Shown: piece by piece, positions 28,926 through 38,107 of the stretch | Numbering within the stretch: the first letter of the stretch is position 1 | Layout: every line of letters starts with the position of its first letter | NCBI RefSeq assembly: GCF_001424165.1 | Contig: NZ_LMOJ01000001.1 | Coordinates: 275,194-339,193 of the forward strand | Origin: Massilia sp. Leaf139 | Lineage (GTDB): Bacteria; Pseudomonadota; Gammaproteobacteria; Burkholderiales; Burkholderiaceae_D | Direction: 5' to 3' | Length of the DNA: 64,000 bases | Made by a program: the position numbers and the translations under genes | Notes under the pieces: generated by a model | What the model was told of the DNA's origin: nothing | Database searches by the model: none | What the model saw: only the letters and a program-made list of their open reading frames with translations

Positions 28926-30062
28926 TCACGCCTGTGCCGTCTGCCGCTCGCGCAAGGCGGCCAGCTTCTGCTCGGCCGACACATGGCGCCGCTTCCACCA
29001 CAGCACCAGCCCACCCCACAGCACCCAGATGCTGAGCAGGTCGAGCAGCGTCCACAGCAGCTTGAGCGCCAGCCCGCCGTAGTCGCCGAAATGCAGGGGC
29101 TGCGACAGCATCAGGGTCGACACATACCAGGGCATCTCGCCCGTGGCCGCCACCGCGCCCGTGCGCGCGTCGACCATGACGATCCTCAGCAGCTTCGAGG
29201 TCACGTCGGTATTGCCCTGCATGAAAGCCATGAAGTGCTGCGGCGTGCTGAAGTCGTTGCCGGGAAAGGCCATGAAGCTGAGCGACATGCCAGGCTGGGC
29301 CTGCTGCGCCGCGGCCAGCGCGGCGCCGGCCGAAACCTTCCCCGTCACGGACGGAAGGTGGCGGTAGGGCGCGGCCAGGGCCTGCAGCTCGGTTGTCTGC
29401 CACTGGCCGAAGATCGGCCGGTTGAGTGCGTTGATGGTGCCGGTGACGCCGACCACCAGCAGCCACACCAGCGTCACCATGCCCAGCAGGTTGTGCTGGT
29501 CGAGCCATTTCAGCCGCCGCACGCGCTCGCGCCGCACGGTACCGAAAGGCAGCTTCTTCATGTAGGGCGCGTAGACGGCGATGCCCGAGACGATCGAGGC
29601 TGCCAGCAGCAGTCCCATCAAGCCGAGGAAGAGGGTTCCCGGCAGGTCGAGGTACATGTCCGTATGCAGGCGCAGCATCAAGTCCATGAAGCCTTGGCCC
29701 AGCGGGTACGCGCTGAGGAAAGCGCCGCTGCGCGCATCGTAGGTGTAGAAGGCGGTGAGGCCGGGCGAATCGACGCGCTCGGCCAGGCGCACGTAGAGCA
29801 GATCCGGCTCGTCCGGTTCGGCCACGAGGAACTGCGGCACGTCGGCCGGCCGGCGCGCGGCGGCGTCGGCGACGATGGCGTCGACGTCGGCACGGCCGCT
29901 CGATCCCGCAGCGAGCGCGGGCGCCTCGACGCTATGGCCGAGCGCGTGGTTGATCTCGTGCGAGAAGATCAGCGGCAGCCCCGTCACGCACAGCATCAGC
30001 AGGAACAGGGTGGACACGAGGCTCGTCCATTTATGGACGGCGTACCAGGTGCGAAACGACAT
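28926..30062 (-). CDS. PepSY-associated transmembrane protein (siderophore/iron uptake)
   Basis: 378 residues. Four transmembrane helices: about 12-32, 140-162, 185-207 and 335-355. Large periplasmic PepSY-like segments lie between them, with FRTWYAVHKWTSL at the N-terminus and WKRRH after the last helix. Members of this family sit beside TonB siderophore receptors and are thought to reduce or process ferric siderophores at the inner membrane. Start ATG at 30062 has GGAGG six bases upstream, whereas the GTG two codons earlier abuts it. It follows the TonB receptor by 13 bp, so it is the second gene of a Fur-regulated operon. Confidence 0.9.
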   Translation of the reverse strand: MSFRTWYAVHKWTSLVSTLFLLMLCVTGLPLIFSHEINHALGHSVEAPALAAGSSGRADVDAIVADAAARRPADVPQFLVAEPDEPDLLYVRLAERVDSPGLTAFYTYDARSGAFLSAYPLGQGFMDLMLRLHTDMYLDLPGTLFLGLMGLLLAASIVSGIAVYAPYMKKLPFGTVRRERVRRLKWLDQHNLLGMVTLVWLLVVGVTGTINALNRPIFGQWQTTELQALAAPYRHLPSVTGKVSAGAALAAAQQAQPGMSLSFMAFPGNDFSTPQHFMAFMQGNTDVTSKLLRIVMVDARTGAVAATGEMPWYVSTLMLSQPLHFGDYGGLALKLLWTLLDLLSIWVLWGGLVLWWKRRHVSAEQKLAALRERQTAQA

Positions 30063-30075
30063 GGGCACCCTCCGT

Positions 30076-32193
30076 TCAGAACGACGCTTGGATGCTCAGC
30101 TCGATGCTGCGCTCGGCGCCCATCCAGCAGTTGCGCGCACTGAAGCAGGCGCCCACGTGGCGCTTGTCGCCCAGGTTGCTGGCCGTGAGGCCGATGCGCA
30201 GCGTGTCGCTCACGCGGTACAGCGCGGCCGCGTCGAACACGGTGTAGGACGGCACGGTGGCGCTGTTGGCCGCGTCCATCTGGCTCTTGCCGACATAGCG
30301 CACGCCGGCCGACAGGTCCAGCTGCGGCTGCGCCGCCCAGTTGATCCAGAGCGCGGCCTGCTTGTCGGCCACCCAGACCGGCGTCTTGCCGACCAGCGAA
30401 GGATCGAGTTCGTTCTCGGTCACGCTCATGTCCAGGCGCGTCAGGGCCAGCGTGAAATCGAGGTCGTCCAGCACGCCCTGGCGCCAGGACATCTCCACGC
30501 CTTTCGACTGCACTTCGCCGTTCTGCGTGTATTGGTTGAAGCTCGGCGTGTTGACGACCACGTTCTGCTTGCGGATGTCGAAGGCGGCGGCGGTCAATTG
30601 CGTGCGTTTGTCGGGCGACTGGTACTTGATGCCGGCCTCGCGCTGCTTCGCCGTGGTCGGCTTGAAGGCGCTGCCGGTGAGCGAATCGACGCCGGACGTC
30701 GGCTCGAACGAGGTCGAATAGTTCAGGTAGGGCGCCAGGCCATTGGCGAACTTGTAGATCGCGGCCAGGCGCCCGCTGGTGCGGCCCTGGCGGATGCGGG
30801 TGCTGCTGTTCGAGGGCGTGCCGTCGTAGCTCGAATCGTTGACGTCCTCGCTGCGGTAGCGGTCGCGGCGCAGGCCGGCGATGACCGTCAGCGGGCCCCA
30901 GGCCAGTTCGTCCTGCAGGTACAGGCCGAGCTGCGACTGCCGGATGCGGTGGCGCTCGGTGTAGAGGTCGAGCGGCAGCGTGGCCGGCTCGAGCAGCCAG
31001 TGGTTCGGGTTGCCGAGGTCGATCGCGGGCGTGCCGGTGCCGAGCGTGTCGCCGTAGCGCACATGCGAATCCATCTTTTGGTAATCGACGCCGGCCAGCA
31101 GCGCGTGCTTGACGGGCCCCGTGCGCGCCTTGATGGCGAGCTGGTTGTCGACCACATAGCCGTCCTGTTCCTCGTCGGTGAAATAGGCGGCGCGCGCCAG
31201 GCTGCGGTTATCCGCGTCCAGGCCGAGGTTATAGGTATTGCGCTGGAAGCCCGCCGCCTTCGTGTAGCGGAAGTTCTGCAGGAATTTCACGTCCTCATTG
31301 AAGCCGTGCTCGAACTTCCAGCCGCCCAGCGTCGCCTTACGCTTCATGCCCGACCAGCGCGCGTCGCCGGCAAAAGCGTCGCTGTCGAGCTTCCCGTACG
31401 GCGCCGGGAACAGGGTGCCGACGGCCGGCAGCGGCGTCGAGGGCACCAGGGACGGGTCGACCTGGTGATAGAGGTTCAGGTTCAGGCGCGTGCTCGGTGC
31501 GATGCGCCAGGTGAGCGAAGGCGCGACCAGGTTGCGCGCCTCGCGCGTCGTCTCCTGCTGGCCGTCGCGCTTGCGGATCAGGGCGACGATGCGGTAGTCG
31601 ACGTTCGGCGTCAGCGCGCCGGTGCTGTCGATGCCCAGTTCGCGCAGGTTGTTGCTGCCGAAGCGGAAGCGTGCTTCGGTCTCCTGCTGCGAACGCGGCT
31701 GCTTGGCGGTCTGGTTGACCATGCCGCCCGGCGGCGCCGAACCGTAGAGCACCGAGGTCGGGCCTTTCAGGATCTCGACGCTTTCGGTGGCGAAGGCGTC
31801 GATCTGCGGCACCAGGTTCCACAGCCCGTTGTACTGCAGCGGCAGCCCGTCGTAGTAGTTGCGGTAGCTCTCGAAACCGCGGATCGTGTACTGGTCGAAG
31901 ATCGTCACCGTCGCCCGGCTCTCCGGCGTCACGCCCGGCACATAGCGCAGCGCTTCGTTGACGCTGTCGGCCTGGCGCGCGGCCAGCAGCTCGGCGTCGT
32001 AGACCTCGTAGCTCATCGGCGCGTCCATGGGCTTCAGGGTCGACTTGGTGCCGGTGGTGCGGTAGCCGGTGCCGGTGACGACGACTTGCTGGAGGGGATC
32101 GGCGCTTTGTTCCTGAGCGCTGGCCAGGCCGGAGCAGGCGAGGGCGACCAGCAGGGCGAGCGGACGCAGGGGGAAGTGAGGGGAGGTAGACAT
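30076..32193 (-). CDS. TonB-dependent siderophore receptor
   Basis: 705 residues. Signal peptide (1-26, cleavage after ASA), TonB-box-like VVVTGTGYR, plug domain (about 55-165: YTIRGFESYRNYYDGLPL, ESVEILKGPTSVLYGSAPPGGMVNQ), then a 22-strand barrel ending in phenylalanine (SIELSIQASF) as required for BAM insertion. It transports a ferric siderophore, probably hydroxamate-type by overall similarity, though the ligand cannot be told. A Fur box lies 18-42 bp upstream. In operon with the PepSY gene; no siderophore biosynthesis genes are nearby, so it may use foreign siderophores. Confidence 0.95.
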   Translation of the reverse strand: MSTSPHFPLRPLALLVALACSGLASAQEQSADPLQQVVVTGTGYRTTGTKSTLKPMDAPMSYEVYDAELLAARQADSVNEALRYVPGVTPESRATVTIFDQYTIRGFESYRNYYDGLPLQYNGLWNLVPQIDAFATESVEILKGPTSVLYGSAPPGGMVNQTAKQPRSQQETEARFRFGSNNLRELGIDSTGALTPNVDYRIVALIRKRDGQQETTREARNLVAPSLTWRIAPSTRLNLNLYHQVDPSLVPSTPLPAVGTLFPAPYGKLDSDAFAGDARWSGMKRKATLGGWKFEHGFNEDVKFLQNFRYTKAAGFQRNTYNLGLDADNRSLARAAYFTDEEQDGYVVDNQLAIKARTGPVKHALLAGVDYQKMDSHVRYGDTLGTGTPAIDLGNPNHWLLEPATLPLDLYTERHRIRQSQLGLYLQDELAWGPLTVIAGLRRDRYRSEDVNDSSYDGTPSNSSTRIRQGRTSGRLAAIYKFANGLAPYLNYSTSFEPTSGVDSLTGSAFKPTTAKQREAGIKYQSPDKRTQLTAAAFDIRKQNVVVNTPSFNQYTQNGEVQSKGVEMSWRQGVLDDLDFTLALTRLDMSVTENELDPSLVGKTPVWVADKQAALWINWAAQPQLDLSAGVRYVGKSQMDAANSATVPSYTVFDAAALYRVSDTLRIGLTASNLGDKRHVGACFSARNCWMGAERSIELSIQASF

Positions 32194-32210
32194 CGTTTCT
32201 TCTTTGTATT

Positions 32211-32235
32211 GAGAATGGTAATGCGAATCATTATC
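32211..32235 (-). promoter_or_regulatory. Fur box of the TonB receptor operon
   Basis: On the minus strand GATAATGATTCGCATTACC and the following CATTCTC match the Fur consensus GATAATGATAATCATTATC in its hexamer-repeat form. Lies 18-42 bp upstream of the receptor start, where a promoter is expected. Iron-replete repression is inferred. Confidence 0.82.
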
Positions 32236-32288
32236 AATAAGGATATCAAGGATGTCAACCAGCCGGGGCGGGCGCGAGGTAACGGACG

Positions 32289-32312
32289 AAAAAAAGGCGC
32301 CACGAAGGCGCC
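32289..32312 (-). terminator. rho-independent terminator of purT
   Basis: On the minus strand GGCGCC, TTCGT loop, GGCGCC, then seven Ts, starting 27 bp after the purT stop. Confidence 0.85.
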
Positions 32313-32338
32313 ATCCGGATGCTGCGAGGTGGAGATGC

Positions 32339-33550
32339 TCAGCGGCCTGCCACCGGTTTCACTTTGGACGCGGCCGCCAGCGCGCGCTCGCGTGCGGTCT
32401 CGACGTCGCCCGCGGTCGCCAGCGCCACGCCCATGCGGCGGCGCGCAAAGGATTCCGGCTTGCCGAACAAGCGGACATCGGTGCTAGGCACCAGCAAGGC
32501 CTCGGCCACGCCTTCGAAGGCGATTCCCTTGGCGTCGAGCTGGCCGTAGATCACTGCCGAGGCGCCCGGGGCGCGCAGCGCCGTGTTGACCGGCAGGCCG
32601 AGCACGGCCTTGGCGTGCAGCTCGAATTCGCTCTGCACCTGCGTCGCCATCGTCACCATGCCGGTGTCATGCGGACGCGGGCTCACTTCCGAGAACCAGA
32701 CCAAATCTCCCTTGACGAACAGCTCGACCCCGAACACGCCCAGGCCGCCCAGATTGCCCGTGACCTTTTCCGCGATCTCGCGCGAGCGTGCCAAGGCCAG
32801 TGGGTTCATCGGGTGCGGCTGCCAGGATTCGACGTAATCGCCCTGCACCTGCTTGTGGCCGATCGGCTCGCAGAAGCTGGTGACGATTTCACCGTTGGCG
32901 CCGCGCGAACGCACGGTCAGCAGGGTGATCTCGTAGTCGAAATCGATGAAGCCTTCGGCGATCACGCGCCCGGCGTCGACGCGTCCGCCGGCGGCCGCGT
33001 AGTCCCAGGCGGCTTTCACATCCGCCGCGCTGTCGAGTTTCGACTGGCCCTTGCCCGAGGACGACATCACCGGTTTCACCACGCAGGGGAAGCCGACGGC
33101 CGCGCAGGCCTCTTCCAGCTCGGCCAGGCTGCTGGCGAAGCGGTAGGGCGAGGTGGCCAGCCCCAGCTCTTCGGCGGCGAGGCGGCGGATGCCTTCGCGG
33201 TTCATCGTCAGCTGCGCCGCGCGCGCGGTCGGGATGCAGGTGATGGTTCCCGCCGCTTCGAGCGCGGCCAGGGTATCGGTGGCGATCGCCTCGATCTCGG
33301 GGATCACGAGATCGGGCTGCTCCTGCGCGATCAGGGCGGCGAGGGCGGCGCCGTCGGTCATGTCGATCACGTGGGCACGGTGCGCGACCTGGTGGCCAGG
33401 CGCGTCCGGATAGCGGTCGACGGCGACGACTTCGACGCCGAGACGCTGCAGGGAAATGATGACTTCCTTGCCGAGTTCGCCTGAGCCGAGCAGCATCACG
33501 CGCGTGGCGGAAGGCGAGAGGGGAGTGCCGAAAATGCGGGAAGTGGTCAT
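32339..33550 (-). CDS. purT: formate-dependent phosphoribosylglycinamide formyltransferase
   Basis: 403 residues. ATP-grasp enzyme making FGAR from GAR, formate and ATP, an alternative to folate-dependent PurN. Family features are [32 protein letters not shown], the ATP-grasp loop MSSSGKGQS, and [14 protein letters not shown] near the C-terminus. Divergent from tRNA-Asn copy 3. It is transcribed in the same direction as the TonB operon but separated by its own terminator and the Fur box region. Confidence 0.97.
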   Translation of the reverse strand: MTTSRIFGTPLSPSATRVMLLGSGELGKEVIISLQRLGVEVVAVDRYPDAPGHQVAHRAHVIDMTDGAALAALIAQEQPDLVIPEIEAIATDTLAALEAAGTITCIPTARAAQLTMNREGIRRLAAEELGLATSPYRFASSLAELEEACAAVGFPCVVKPVMSSSGKGQSKLDSAADVKAAWDYAAAGGRVDAGRVIAEGFIDFDYEITLLTVRSRGANGEIVTSFCEPIGHKQVQGDYVESWQPHPMNPLALARSREIAEKVTGNLGGLGVFGVELFVKGDLVWFSEVSPRPHDTGMVTMATQVQSEFELHAKAVLGLPVNTALRAPGASAVIYGQLDAKGIAFEGVAEALLVPSTDVRLFGKPESFARRRMGVALATAGDVETARERALAAASKVKPVAGR

Positions 33551-33667
33551 GGTCGTGTGGACGGTGATAGGAGTGCCGCGACTATAGCAAAGGGCGGCGC
33601 AGCGGGTGCGCCACGGCCCCGAAATTGAAATTTTCGTACGGGACTCGCCAAACCGCGATCCGCCCGC

Positions 33668-33673
33668 TATAAT
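33668..33673 (+). promoter_or_regulatory. -10 element of tRNA-Asn copy 3
   Basis: Perfect TATAAT 11 bp before the tRNA, the same distance as for copy 2. No convincing -35 at normal spacing. Confidence 0.55.
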
Positions 33674-33684
33674 GTTGCCTCAAT

Positions 33685-33760
33685 TCCCTGATAGCTCAGT
33701 CGGTAGAGCGACGGACTGTTAATCCGCAGGTCCCTGGTTCGAGTCCAGGTCGGGGAGCCA
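33685..33760 (+). tRNA. tRNA-Asn(GUU), copy 3
   Basis: 76 nt, identical to copies 1 and 2. The flanks CAATT (5', as in copy 2) and GAATTCAGAA (3', as in copy 1) are also conserved, so it arose by duplication of the whole unit. A terminator follows. Confidence 0.98.
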
Positions 33761-33768
33761 GAATTCAG

Positions 33769-33796
33769 AAGGCCGCGTCGATGACGCGGCCTTTTT
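33769..33796 (+). terminator. terminator of tRNA-Asn copy 3
   Basis: 11-bp stem AAGGCCGCGTC / GACGCGGCCTT, 3-nt loop, five Ts. Confidence 0.92.
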
Positions 33797-33810
33797 CGTT
33801 TTGGTGGTTT

Positions 33811-33920
33811 GTAGGGTGGGCTCTCGAGCCCACGCGGTACGGCGCTTGATATGCGGCGGCTTTTCCGACGCGGTGGGTACGCATCGGTACGACCGCGTGG
33901 GCTCGGAGAGCCCACCCTAC
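33811..33920. repeat. palindromic intergenic element (GTAGGG family), tRNA-amidase copy
   Basis: 110 bp. Ends GTAGGGTGGGCTC and GAGCCCACCCTAC are inverted. The left arm has the inner palindrome GGGCTCTCGAGCCC and the right GGGCTCGGAGAGCCC. Both arms continue as CACGCGGT and ACCGCGTG. It shares CACGCGGTACGGC with the 8126-8212 element. It sits 4 bp from the amidase stop. Confidence 0.85.
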
Positions 33921-33924
33921 AAAA

Positions 33925-35421
33925 TCAGTCCCTTGCCAGCGGCGACAACCTGTCAAACCACGGCGCCGCCTCTTCCAATTGCCGCGCCAGCTGCAGCAGC
34001 ACATCCTCGCTCCCGAAGCGCCCCACGAACTGCACGCCCAGCGGCAAGCCGTGCGCCGTCCAGTGCAGCGGCACCGACATCGCCGGCACGCCCGTCAGGT
34101 TCGCCAGCTGGGTGAAGGGTACATAGCGCAGGCTGTCGCGGGCGATCTTGTTGACGGTGCCCTCCAGCAGACCCAAACGCGCCAGGATGCCCAGCAGGCC
34201 GCTGCGCTGGAGCAGGTCGAGCACCCACTGTTCGCCGCGTGGCGGCTCGCCCTGGCCGTGGCGGATCGGGGGATGGGCCAGCGTCGGCGTCAGCTGCAAA
34301 TCGTAGCGCGCATGGAAGCGCGCCAGCGCCCGTGCGAACTCGTTCCACTTGGCCAGCTGCGTCGTCAGGCGCCCGGCCGGGACGCTGTTCCCCAGCGTCA
34401 GCAGCAGGCGGCTCATGAGTTCGACGTCGCCCGCACGCGCACCGAGCGCACGGCCGCGCGCGACGATGGCCGGCACCTGGCCGAAATACATGTGGAGGAA
34501 ACTCTCGGCCAGCGCCGCGCCGTCGACCTCGGGCGCGGCTTCCTCGACCTCGTGGCCGAGCCCGCGCAGCAGTTCGACGGTGCGGTGTACGGCCGCCACC
34601 GCTTCCGGATGCACCTCGGTGCCGATCGGAGAAACGGTCGAATAACCGATGCGCAGCTTGCCGGGATCGCGCCGCATCAGCTCGCGATAGGGCGCCGCCG
34701 GCGGAGCGATGTCGAAAGGGTCGCCCGGCTCGCGGCCGGCCAGGATGTCCAGCGCCAGCGCCGAATCGCGCACGCTGCGCGAGAGCACCCCTTCGCTCGA
34801 GGCGCCGAACCAGACTTCGCCGATCGCCGGGCCGGACGAGACCCGTCCGCGCGAAGCGCGCAGCCCGAACAGCCCGCAGCAGGCGGCCGGGATGCGGATC
34901 GAACCGCCGCCGTCGTTCCCCGCCGCCATCGGCACGATGCCCGCCGCGACCGCCGCCGCCGCGCCGCCGCTGGAGCCGCCCGGCGTATGGCCCAGGTTCC
35001 AGGGATTGCTGGTGCGGCCGTTGAGCACGGGGTCGGTGACGGCCTTCAGCGCGAACTCCGGCAGGTTGGTCTTGCCGAAGATGACCAGCCCGGCGTCCAG
35101 GTAGCGCCGCACCACGGCCGCGTGCTCGGTCGGCAAATAGTTGCGCATGGAGCGGCTGCCGAAGGTGGTGGGCAGGCCGGCGTAATCCTGGATGCCGTCC
35201 TTGATCAGGAAGGGTACGCCCGCCAGCGGCCCCAGATTGAGGTGATCCAGCTGCGCGCGCGCCTGCGGTTCCAGCAAACGGCAGACGGCATTGATGCGGC
35301 CGTGTACGGCGGCGTTGCGGGCGAGGGCGAGGTCGAGCAGTGCGGCGGGCGTGGTGTCGCCGCGTTGGACGAGCGCGGCCAGCGCAGTCGCGTCGTGTTG
35401 CAGGTATTCCTTGAAATCCAT
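33925..35421 (-). CDS. amidase signature family amidase
   Basis: 498 residues. Ser-cisSer-Lys hydrolase of the GatA/fatty-acid-amide-hydrolase type. The catalytic lysine is in PFLIKDG, the cis-Ser and nucleophile region is HTPGGSSGGAAAAVAAG, and GNDGGGSIRIPAACCGLFGLR is the classic signature. It hydrolyses carboxylic amides; the substrate is not evident. A GatA role is unlikely because no gatB or gatC is adjacent. The ATG at 35421 begins MDFKEYLQHDATALAALV, which fits related amidases. An ATG ten codons earlier (35451) has AAGG upstream and may be the real start. Monocistronic. Confidence 0.9.
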   Translation of the reverse strand: MDFKEYLQHDATALAALVQRGDTTPAALLDLALARNAAVHGRINAVCRLLEPQARAQLDHLNLGPLAGVPFLIKDGIQDYAGLPTTFGSRSMRNYLPTEHAAVVRRYLDAGLVIFGKTNLPEFALKAVTDPVLNGRTSNPWNLGHTPGGSSGGAAAAVAAGIVPMAAGNDGGGSIRIPAACCGLFGLRASRGRVSSGPAIGEVWFGASSEGVLSRSVRDSALALDILAGREPGDPFDIAPPAAPYRELMRRDPGKLRIGYSTVSPIGTEVHPEAVAAVHRTVELLRGLGHEVEEAAPEVDGAALAESFLHMYFGQVPAIVARGRALGARAGDVELMSRLLLTLGNSVPAGRLTTQLAKWNEFARALARFHARYDLQLTPTLAHPPIRHGQGEPPRGEQWVLDLLQRSGLLGILARLGLLEGTVNKIARDSLRYVPFTQLANLTGVPAMSVPLHWTAHGLPLGVQFVGRFGSEDVLLQLARQLEEAAPWFDRLSPLARD

Positions 35422-35494
35422 GGGGCGCCCTGTGGAGGTTTTGCCCAACATGAAATAGCCTTAACGCAACATTGTCAAGTTAAAATCAAATCCG

Positions 35495-35812
35495 TCATTT
35501 TCGCCGCTTCTTGTCGTTCGAGGTGTAGGTGCGCGTGTAGAAGTCGGGCGGCTTCCTCGCCACCCAGTCGATGAAGGCGCGGATCTCCTCGTGGCCGCGC
35601 AGCGCCTCCCAAGTGTGATAGCTGCGCAGCAGCTCGCGCTCGGTAAAGGCCGAGTGGATTTTGCGATGGCAGATCTTATGGATCGGGAACTGTTCCTTGC
35701 CCTTGAACGTCTTCGGCACCAGGTGATGGCGGTCGATGTTCACGGTGCCCAGTTCGCGGCCGCACAGGGGACATGGATGGTCTGGCACGTCGTTCTCGCA
35801 TGACAAATACAT
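35495..35812 (-). CDS. HNH-type zinc-binding protein
   Basis: 105 residues. N-terminal CPLCGREL, then DRHHLVPKTFKGKE and HKICHRKIHSAF, giving a CxxC plus His-His and Cys-His pattern of the HNH nuclease fold. It is a stand-alone domain, common in proteobacteria with unknown biological role. It may cut or nick nucleic acid, but activity cannot be inferred from motifs alone. Basic tail DKKRRK. The start is ATG 35812; a TTG two codons earlier is possible. Upstream of the divergent kinase at 35957. Confidence 0.8.
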   Translation of the reverse strand: MYLSCENDVPDHPCPLCGRELGTVNIDRHHLVPKTFKGKEQFPIHKICHRKIHSAFTERELLRSYHTWEALRGHEEIRAFIDWVARKPPDFYTRTYTSNDKKRRK

Positions 35813-35956
35813 TGTCAATACGATGTGGGGATGAAAGGCCGGGAGGCAAGCACAATAGTGAATTTGATGAACCTGCTATTCACATTGGTGTAGAATCAAC
35901 GCTTCACAAAAAGCAACTTGGCCTCCGCGCAGTCGGCAAAACGGGGCGAGATATCG

Positions 35957-37618
35957 ATGATCGAAGACGATTCCCATAGCTGTTCCATCTTGCTGATCGA
36001 TGACGAGCCGTTTGCACAGCAAATCATCGAGCACGGATTGAAAACCTGTGTGAAGCATGTGCTGCGTTACGAATCGAACGCGGCGCGCGCTGTGCAGCTC
36101 GTAAGCGAGCTCGACATCACCGTGGTGCTGGTCGACCTGCGCATGCCCGACCTCGACGGCTTCGAATTCACGCGCCGTCTGCGCGCCAATCCCGCCACCG
36201 AGCACGTCCCCGTCATCATGCTGTCCTCCGAGGACGACCCGGAAATCAAGGCGCAGGCCTTTGCCGCGGGCGTCAACGACTACATGGTGAAATGGCCCGA
36301 CCCGCGCGAGCTGGTGGCGCGGGTGCAGTACCACAACGACGCCTGCATCGCCCGCCGCGAGCGCGACGCCGCCTTTGCCTCGCTGCGCGTGAGTCAGGAA
36401 CAGCTGGCCGCCAGCGAATCGGCCCTGCACCAGGCGCAGAAGATGGAAGCCATCGGCCAGCTCACCGGCGGCGTGGCCCACGACTTCAACAACGTCCTGC
36501 AGATCATCGGCGGCAATCTGCAGCTGCTCAAGCTCGTCGGCAACCTGAACGAGATGGCGCGTACGCGCGTCGAGATGGCGCTGGCCGGCGTCGAGCGCGG
36601 CGCCAAGCTGTCCTCGCACCTGCTCGCCTTTGCCCGGCGCCAGCCACTGCAGTCGGTCGTGCTCAACCCGGGCCACCTGCTGCGCGACATGGACGACATG
36701 GTGCGCCGCGTGCTCGGGCCGAATACACGCATCGTCACCGACATCGATCCCTCGCTGTGGAGCACGGTCGCCGACCCGAACCAGCTCAACAACGTGCTAC
36801 TGAACCTGGCCATCAATGCGCGCGACGCGATGGGCGGCAGCGGCACCCTGCACATCCGCGCCGGTAATGTCGGCGGCGCGACGCCGGCCGCCGGCATCGA
36901 ACTTCCGGTGGGCGTGCCGGCCGCCGACTATGTCTTCATCGAGATCGCCGACAGCGGCAAGGGCATGCCGCCGGAAGTGCTGCGGCGCGTCTTCGAACCC
37001 TTTTTCACGACCAAGCCGGTGGGGCAGGGAACGGGTCTGGGCCTGTCGATGGCCTATGGCTTCGTCAAGCAGACCGGCGGCGACATCGCCATCGTCAGCG
37101 AAGTCGGGCGCGGCACCAGCGTGCGCATCTTCCTGCCGCGCAGCGAGACCGATGCGGTGCAGCCGGCAGAGCAGCCCGACGTACCGCTCTACGGCGGGCT
37201 GGAAACGCTACTGGTGGTGGAAGACGAGGAAGACGTGCGCAGCGCGACCTGCGCGATCCTGTCCGCGCTCGGCTATCAGGTGCTCGAGGCCTGCGATGCC
37301 GCCAGCGCGGTCGAGATGATCGAAAGCGGCCGCCATATCGACCTGGTGTTTACCGATGTGGTGATGCCGGGGCCGGTGAGCAGCCTGCAGCTCGGCGAGG
37401 CGGTGCAGAAGCATCTGCCGCATGCGCAGATCTTATATACCTCGGGGTATGCGGAAGGCGTCCTGGCCCATGAAGGCAAGGTCAACGCCTCGGTGCACCT
37501 GCTGCAGAAACCCTATCATCCGGACGCGCTCAGCGCGCGCATCCGTCACCTGCTGCGCCGCGGGAAGCAGTCCGGCGGCGCAGATCAAACCGGCGCGGAA
37601 ACCTCGCGGGCCGCCTGA
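35957..37618 (+). CDS. hybrid histidine kinase with receivers at both ends (REC-HisKA-HATPase-REC)
   Basis: 553 residues. The N-terminal receiver has phospho-acceptor D60 in [14 protein letters not shown] coiled linker leads to the phosphoacceptor H175 in GGVAHDFNN. HATPase_c follows ([28 protein letters not shown]), and the C-terminal receiver has D467 in [10 protein letters not shown]. No sensor domain: the first receiver is the likely input, so this is a relay kinase. Soluble. It belongs with the kinases at 40608 and 46278 by its kinase core. The ATG at 35957 is preferred to a TTG 13 codons upstream. It lies tail-to-tail with the phytochrome response regulator, a possible source of phosphate cross-talk. 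Confidence 0.9.
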   Translation: MIEDDSHSCSILLIDDEPFAQQIIEHGLKTCVKHVLRYESNAARAVQLVSELDITVVLVDLRMPDLDGFEFTRRLRANPATEHVPVIMLSSEDDPEIKAQAFAAGVNDYMVKWPDPRELVARVQYHNDACIARRERDAAFASLRVSQEQLAASESALHQAQKMEAIGQLTGGVAHDFNNVLQIIGGNLQLLKLVGNLNEMARTRVEMALAGVERGAKLSSHLLAFARRQPLQSVVLNPGHLLRDMDDMVRRVLGPNTRIVTDIDPSLWSTVADPNQLNNVLLNLAINARDAMGGSGTLHIRAGNVGGATPAAGIELPVGVPAADYVFIEIADSGKGMPPEVLRRVFEPFFTTKPVGQGTGLGLSMAYGFVKQTGGDIAIVSEVGRGTSVRIFLPRSETDAVQPAEQPDVPLYGGLETLLVVEDEEDVRSATCAILSALGYQVLEACDAASAVEMIESGRHIDLVFTDVVMPGPVSSLQLGEAVQKHLPHAQILYTSGYAEGVLAHEGKVNASVHLLQKPYHPDALSARIRHLLRRGKQSGGADQTGAETSRAA

Positions 37619-37637
37619 CCGGCACCGGCGCGTCGCC

Positions 37638-38093
37638 TCAGGAAGGACGCACGTAGCGCTGCGAGCCCGGCGGCGGTTCGTTCAGCACCGCCCAGAAGAT
37701 GCCGAGATCGGCGATCGCGCGCACGAATTCCTTGAAGTCGACCGGCTTGACGACATAGGCGTTCACGCCCAGTTCGTAGCTCCGGATCAGATCCTGTTCT
37801 TCCTTCGACGAGGTCAGCATCACGACCGGCATGCTTTTCAGCTTGTCGGTCTTGCGGATCGTCGCCAGCACTTCCAGGCCGTCGACTTTCGGCAGCTTCA
37901 GGTCGAGCAGGGTAACGGCCGGATTGCCTTCCGGGCGCTCGGCGAATTCGCCGCGGCGCAGCAGGTAGTCGATCGCTTCGGCGCCGTCGCGCACGACCAC
38001 GACCTCGTTGGCCAGCTGGCTGCGCGCCAGCGCCACCAGGGTCAGTTCGAGGTCGTGCGGATTGTCTTCGACCAGCAGGATGGGTTTGAGCAT
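37638..38093 (-). CDS. single-domain response regulator, Rcp1-like
   Basis: 151 residues, a receiver only. Acidic pair in LLVEDNPHD, phospho-acceptor D64 in VTLLDLKLPKVDG, conserved Thr/Ser in VVMLTSS and Lys in VVKPVDF. The extended loop after the second helix (LLRRGEFAERPEG) is typical of Rcp1-type regulators that partner phytochromes. It starts 14 bp after the bacteriophytochrome stop on the same strand, so the pair should be co-expressed and the phytochrome is its probable kinase. With no output domain it must act by protein contact or relay. Confidence 0.94.
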   Translation of the reverse strand: MLKPILLVEDNPHDLELTLVALARSQLANEVVVVRDGAEAIDYLLRRGEFAERPEGNPAVTLLDLKLPKVDGLEVLATIRKTDKLKSMPVVMLTSSKEEQDLIRSYELGVNAYVVKPVDFKEFVRAIADLGIFWAVLNEPPPGSQRYVRPS

Positions 38094-38107
38094 GATTGGC
38101 TATGCGT

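Noticed and set aside
29875..32487. 870-codon open frame antisense to the PepSY and TonB receptor genes
   Set aside because: Shadow; no recognisable domain, and the opposite strand has a full receptor with signal peptide and Fur box.
28608..33760. Genomic island bounded by tRNA-Asn copies
   Set aside because: No integrase, no att-like direct repeat beyond the tRNA units themselves, and purT is a core gene.
33979..35574. 531-codon open frame antisense to the amidase
   Set aside because: Shadow frame; the amidase signature on the minus strand is complete.
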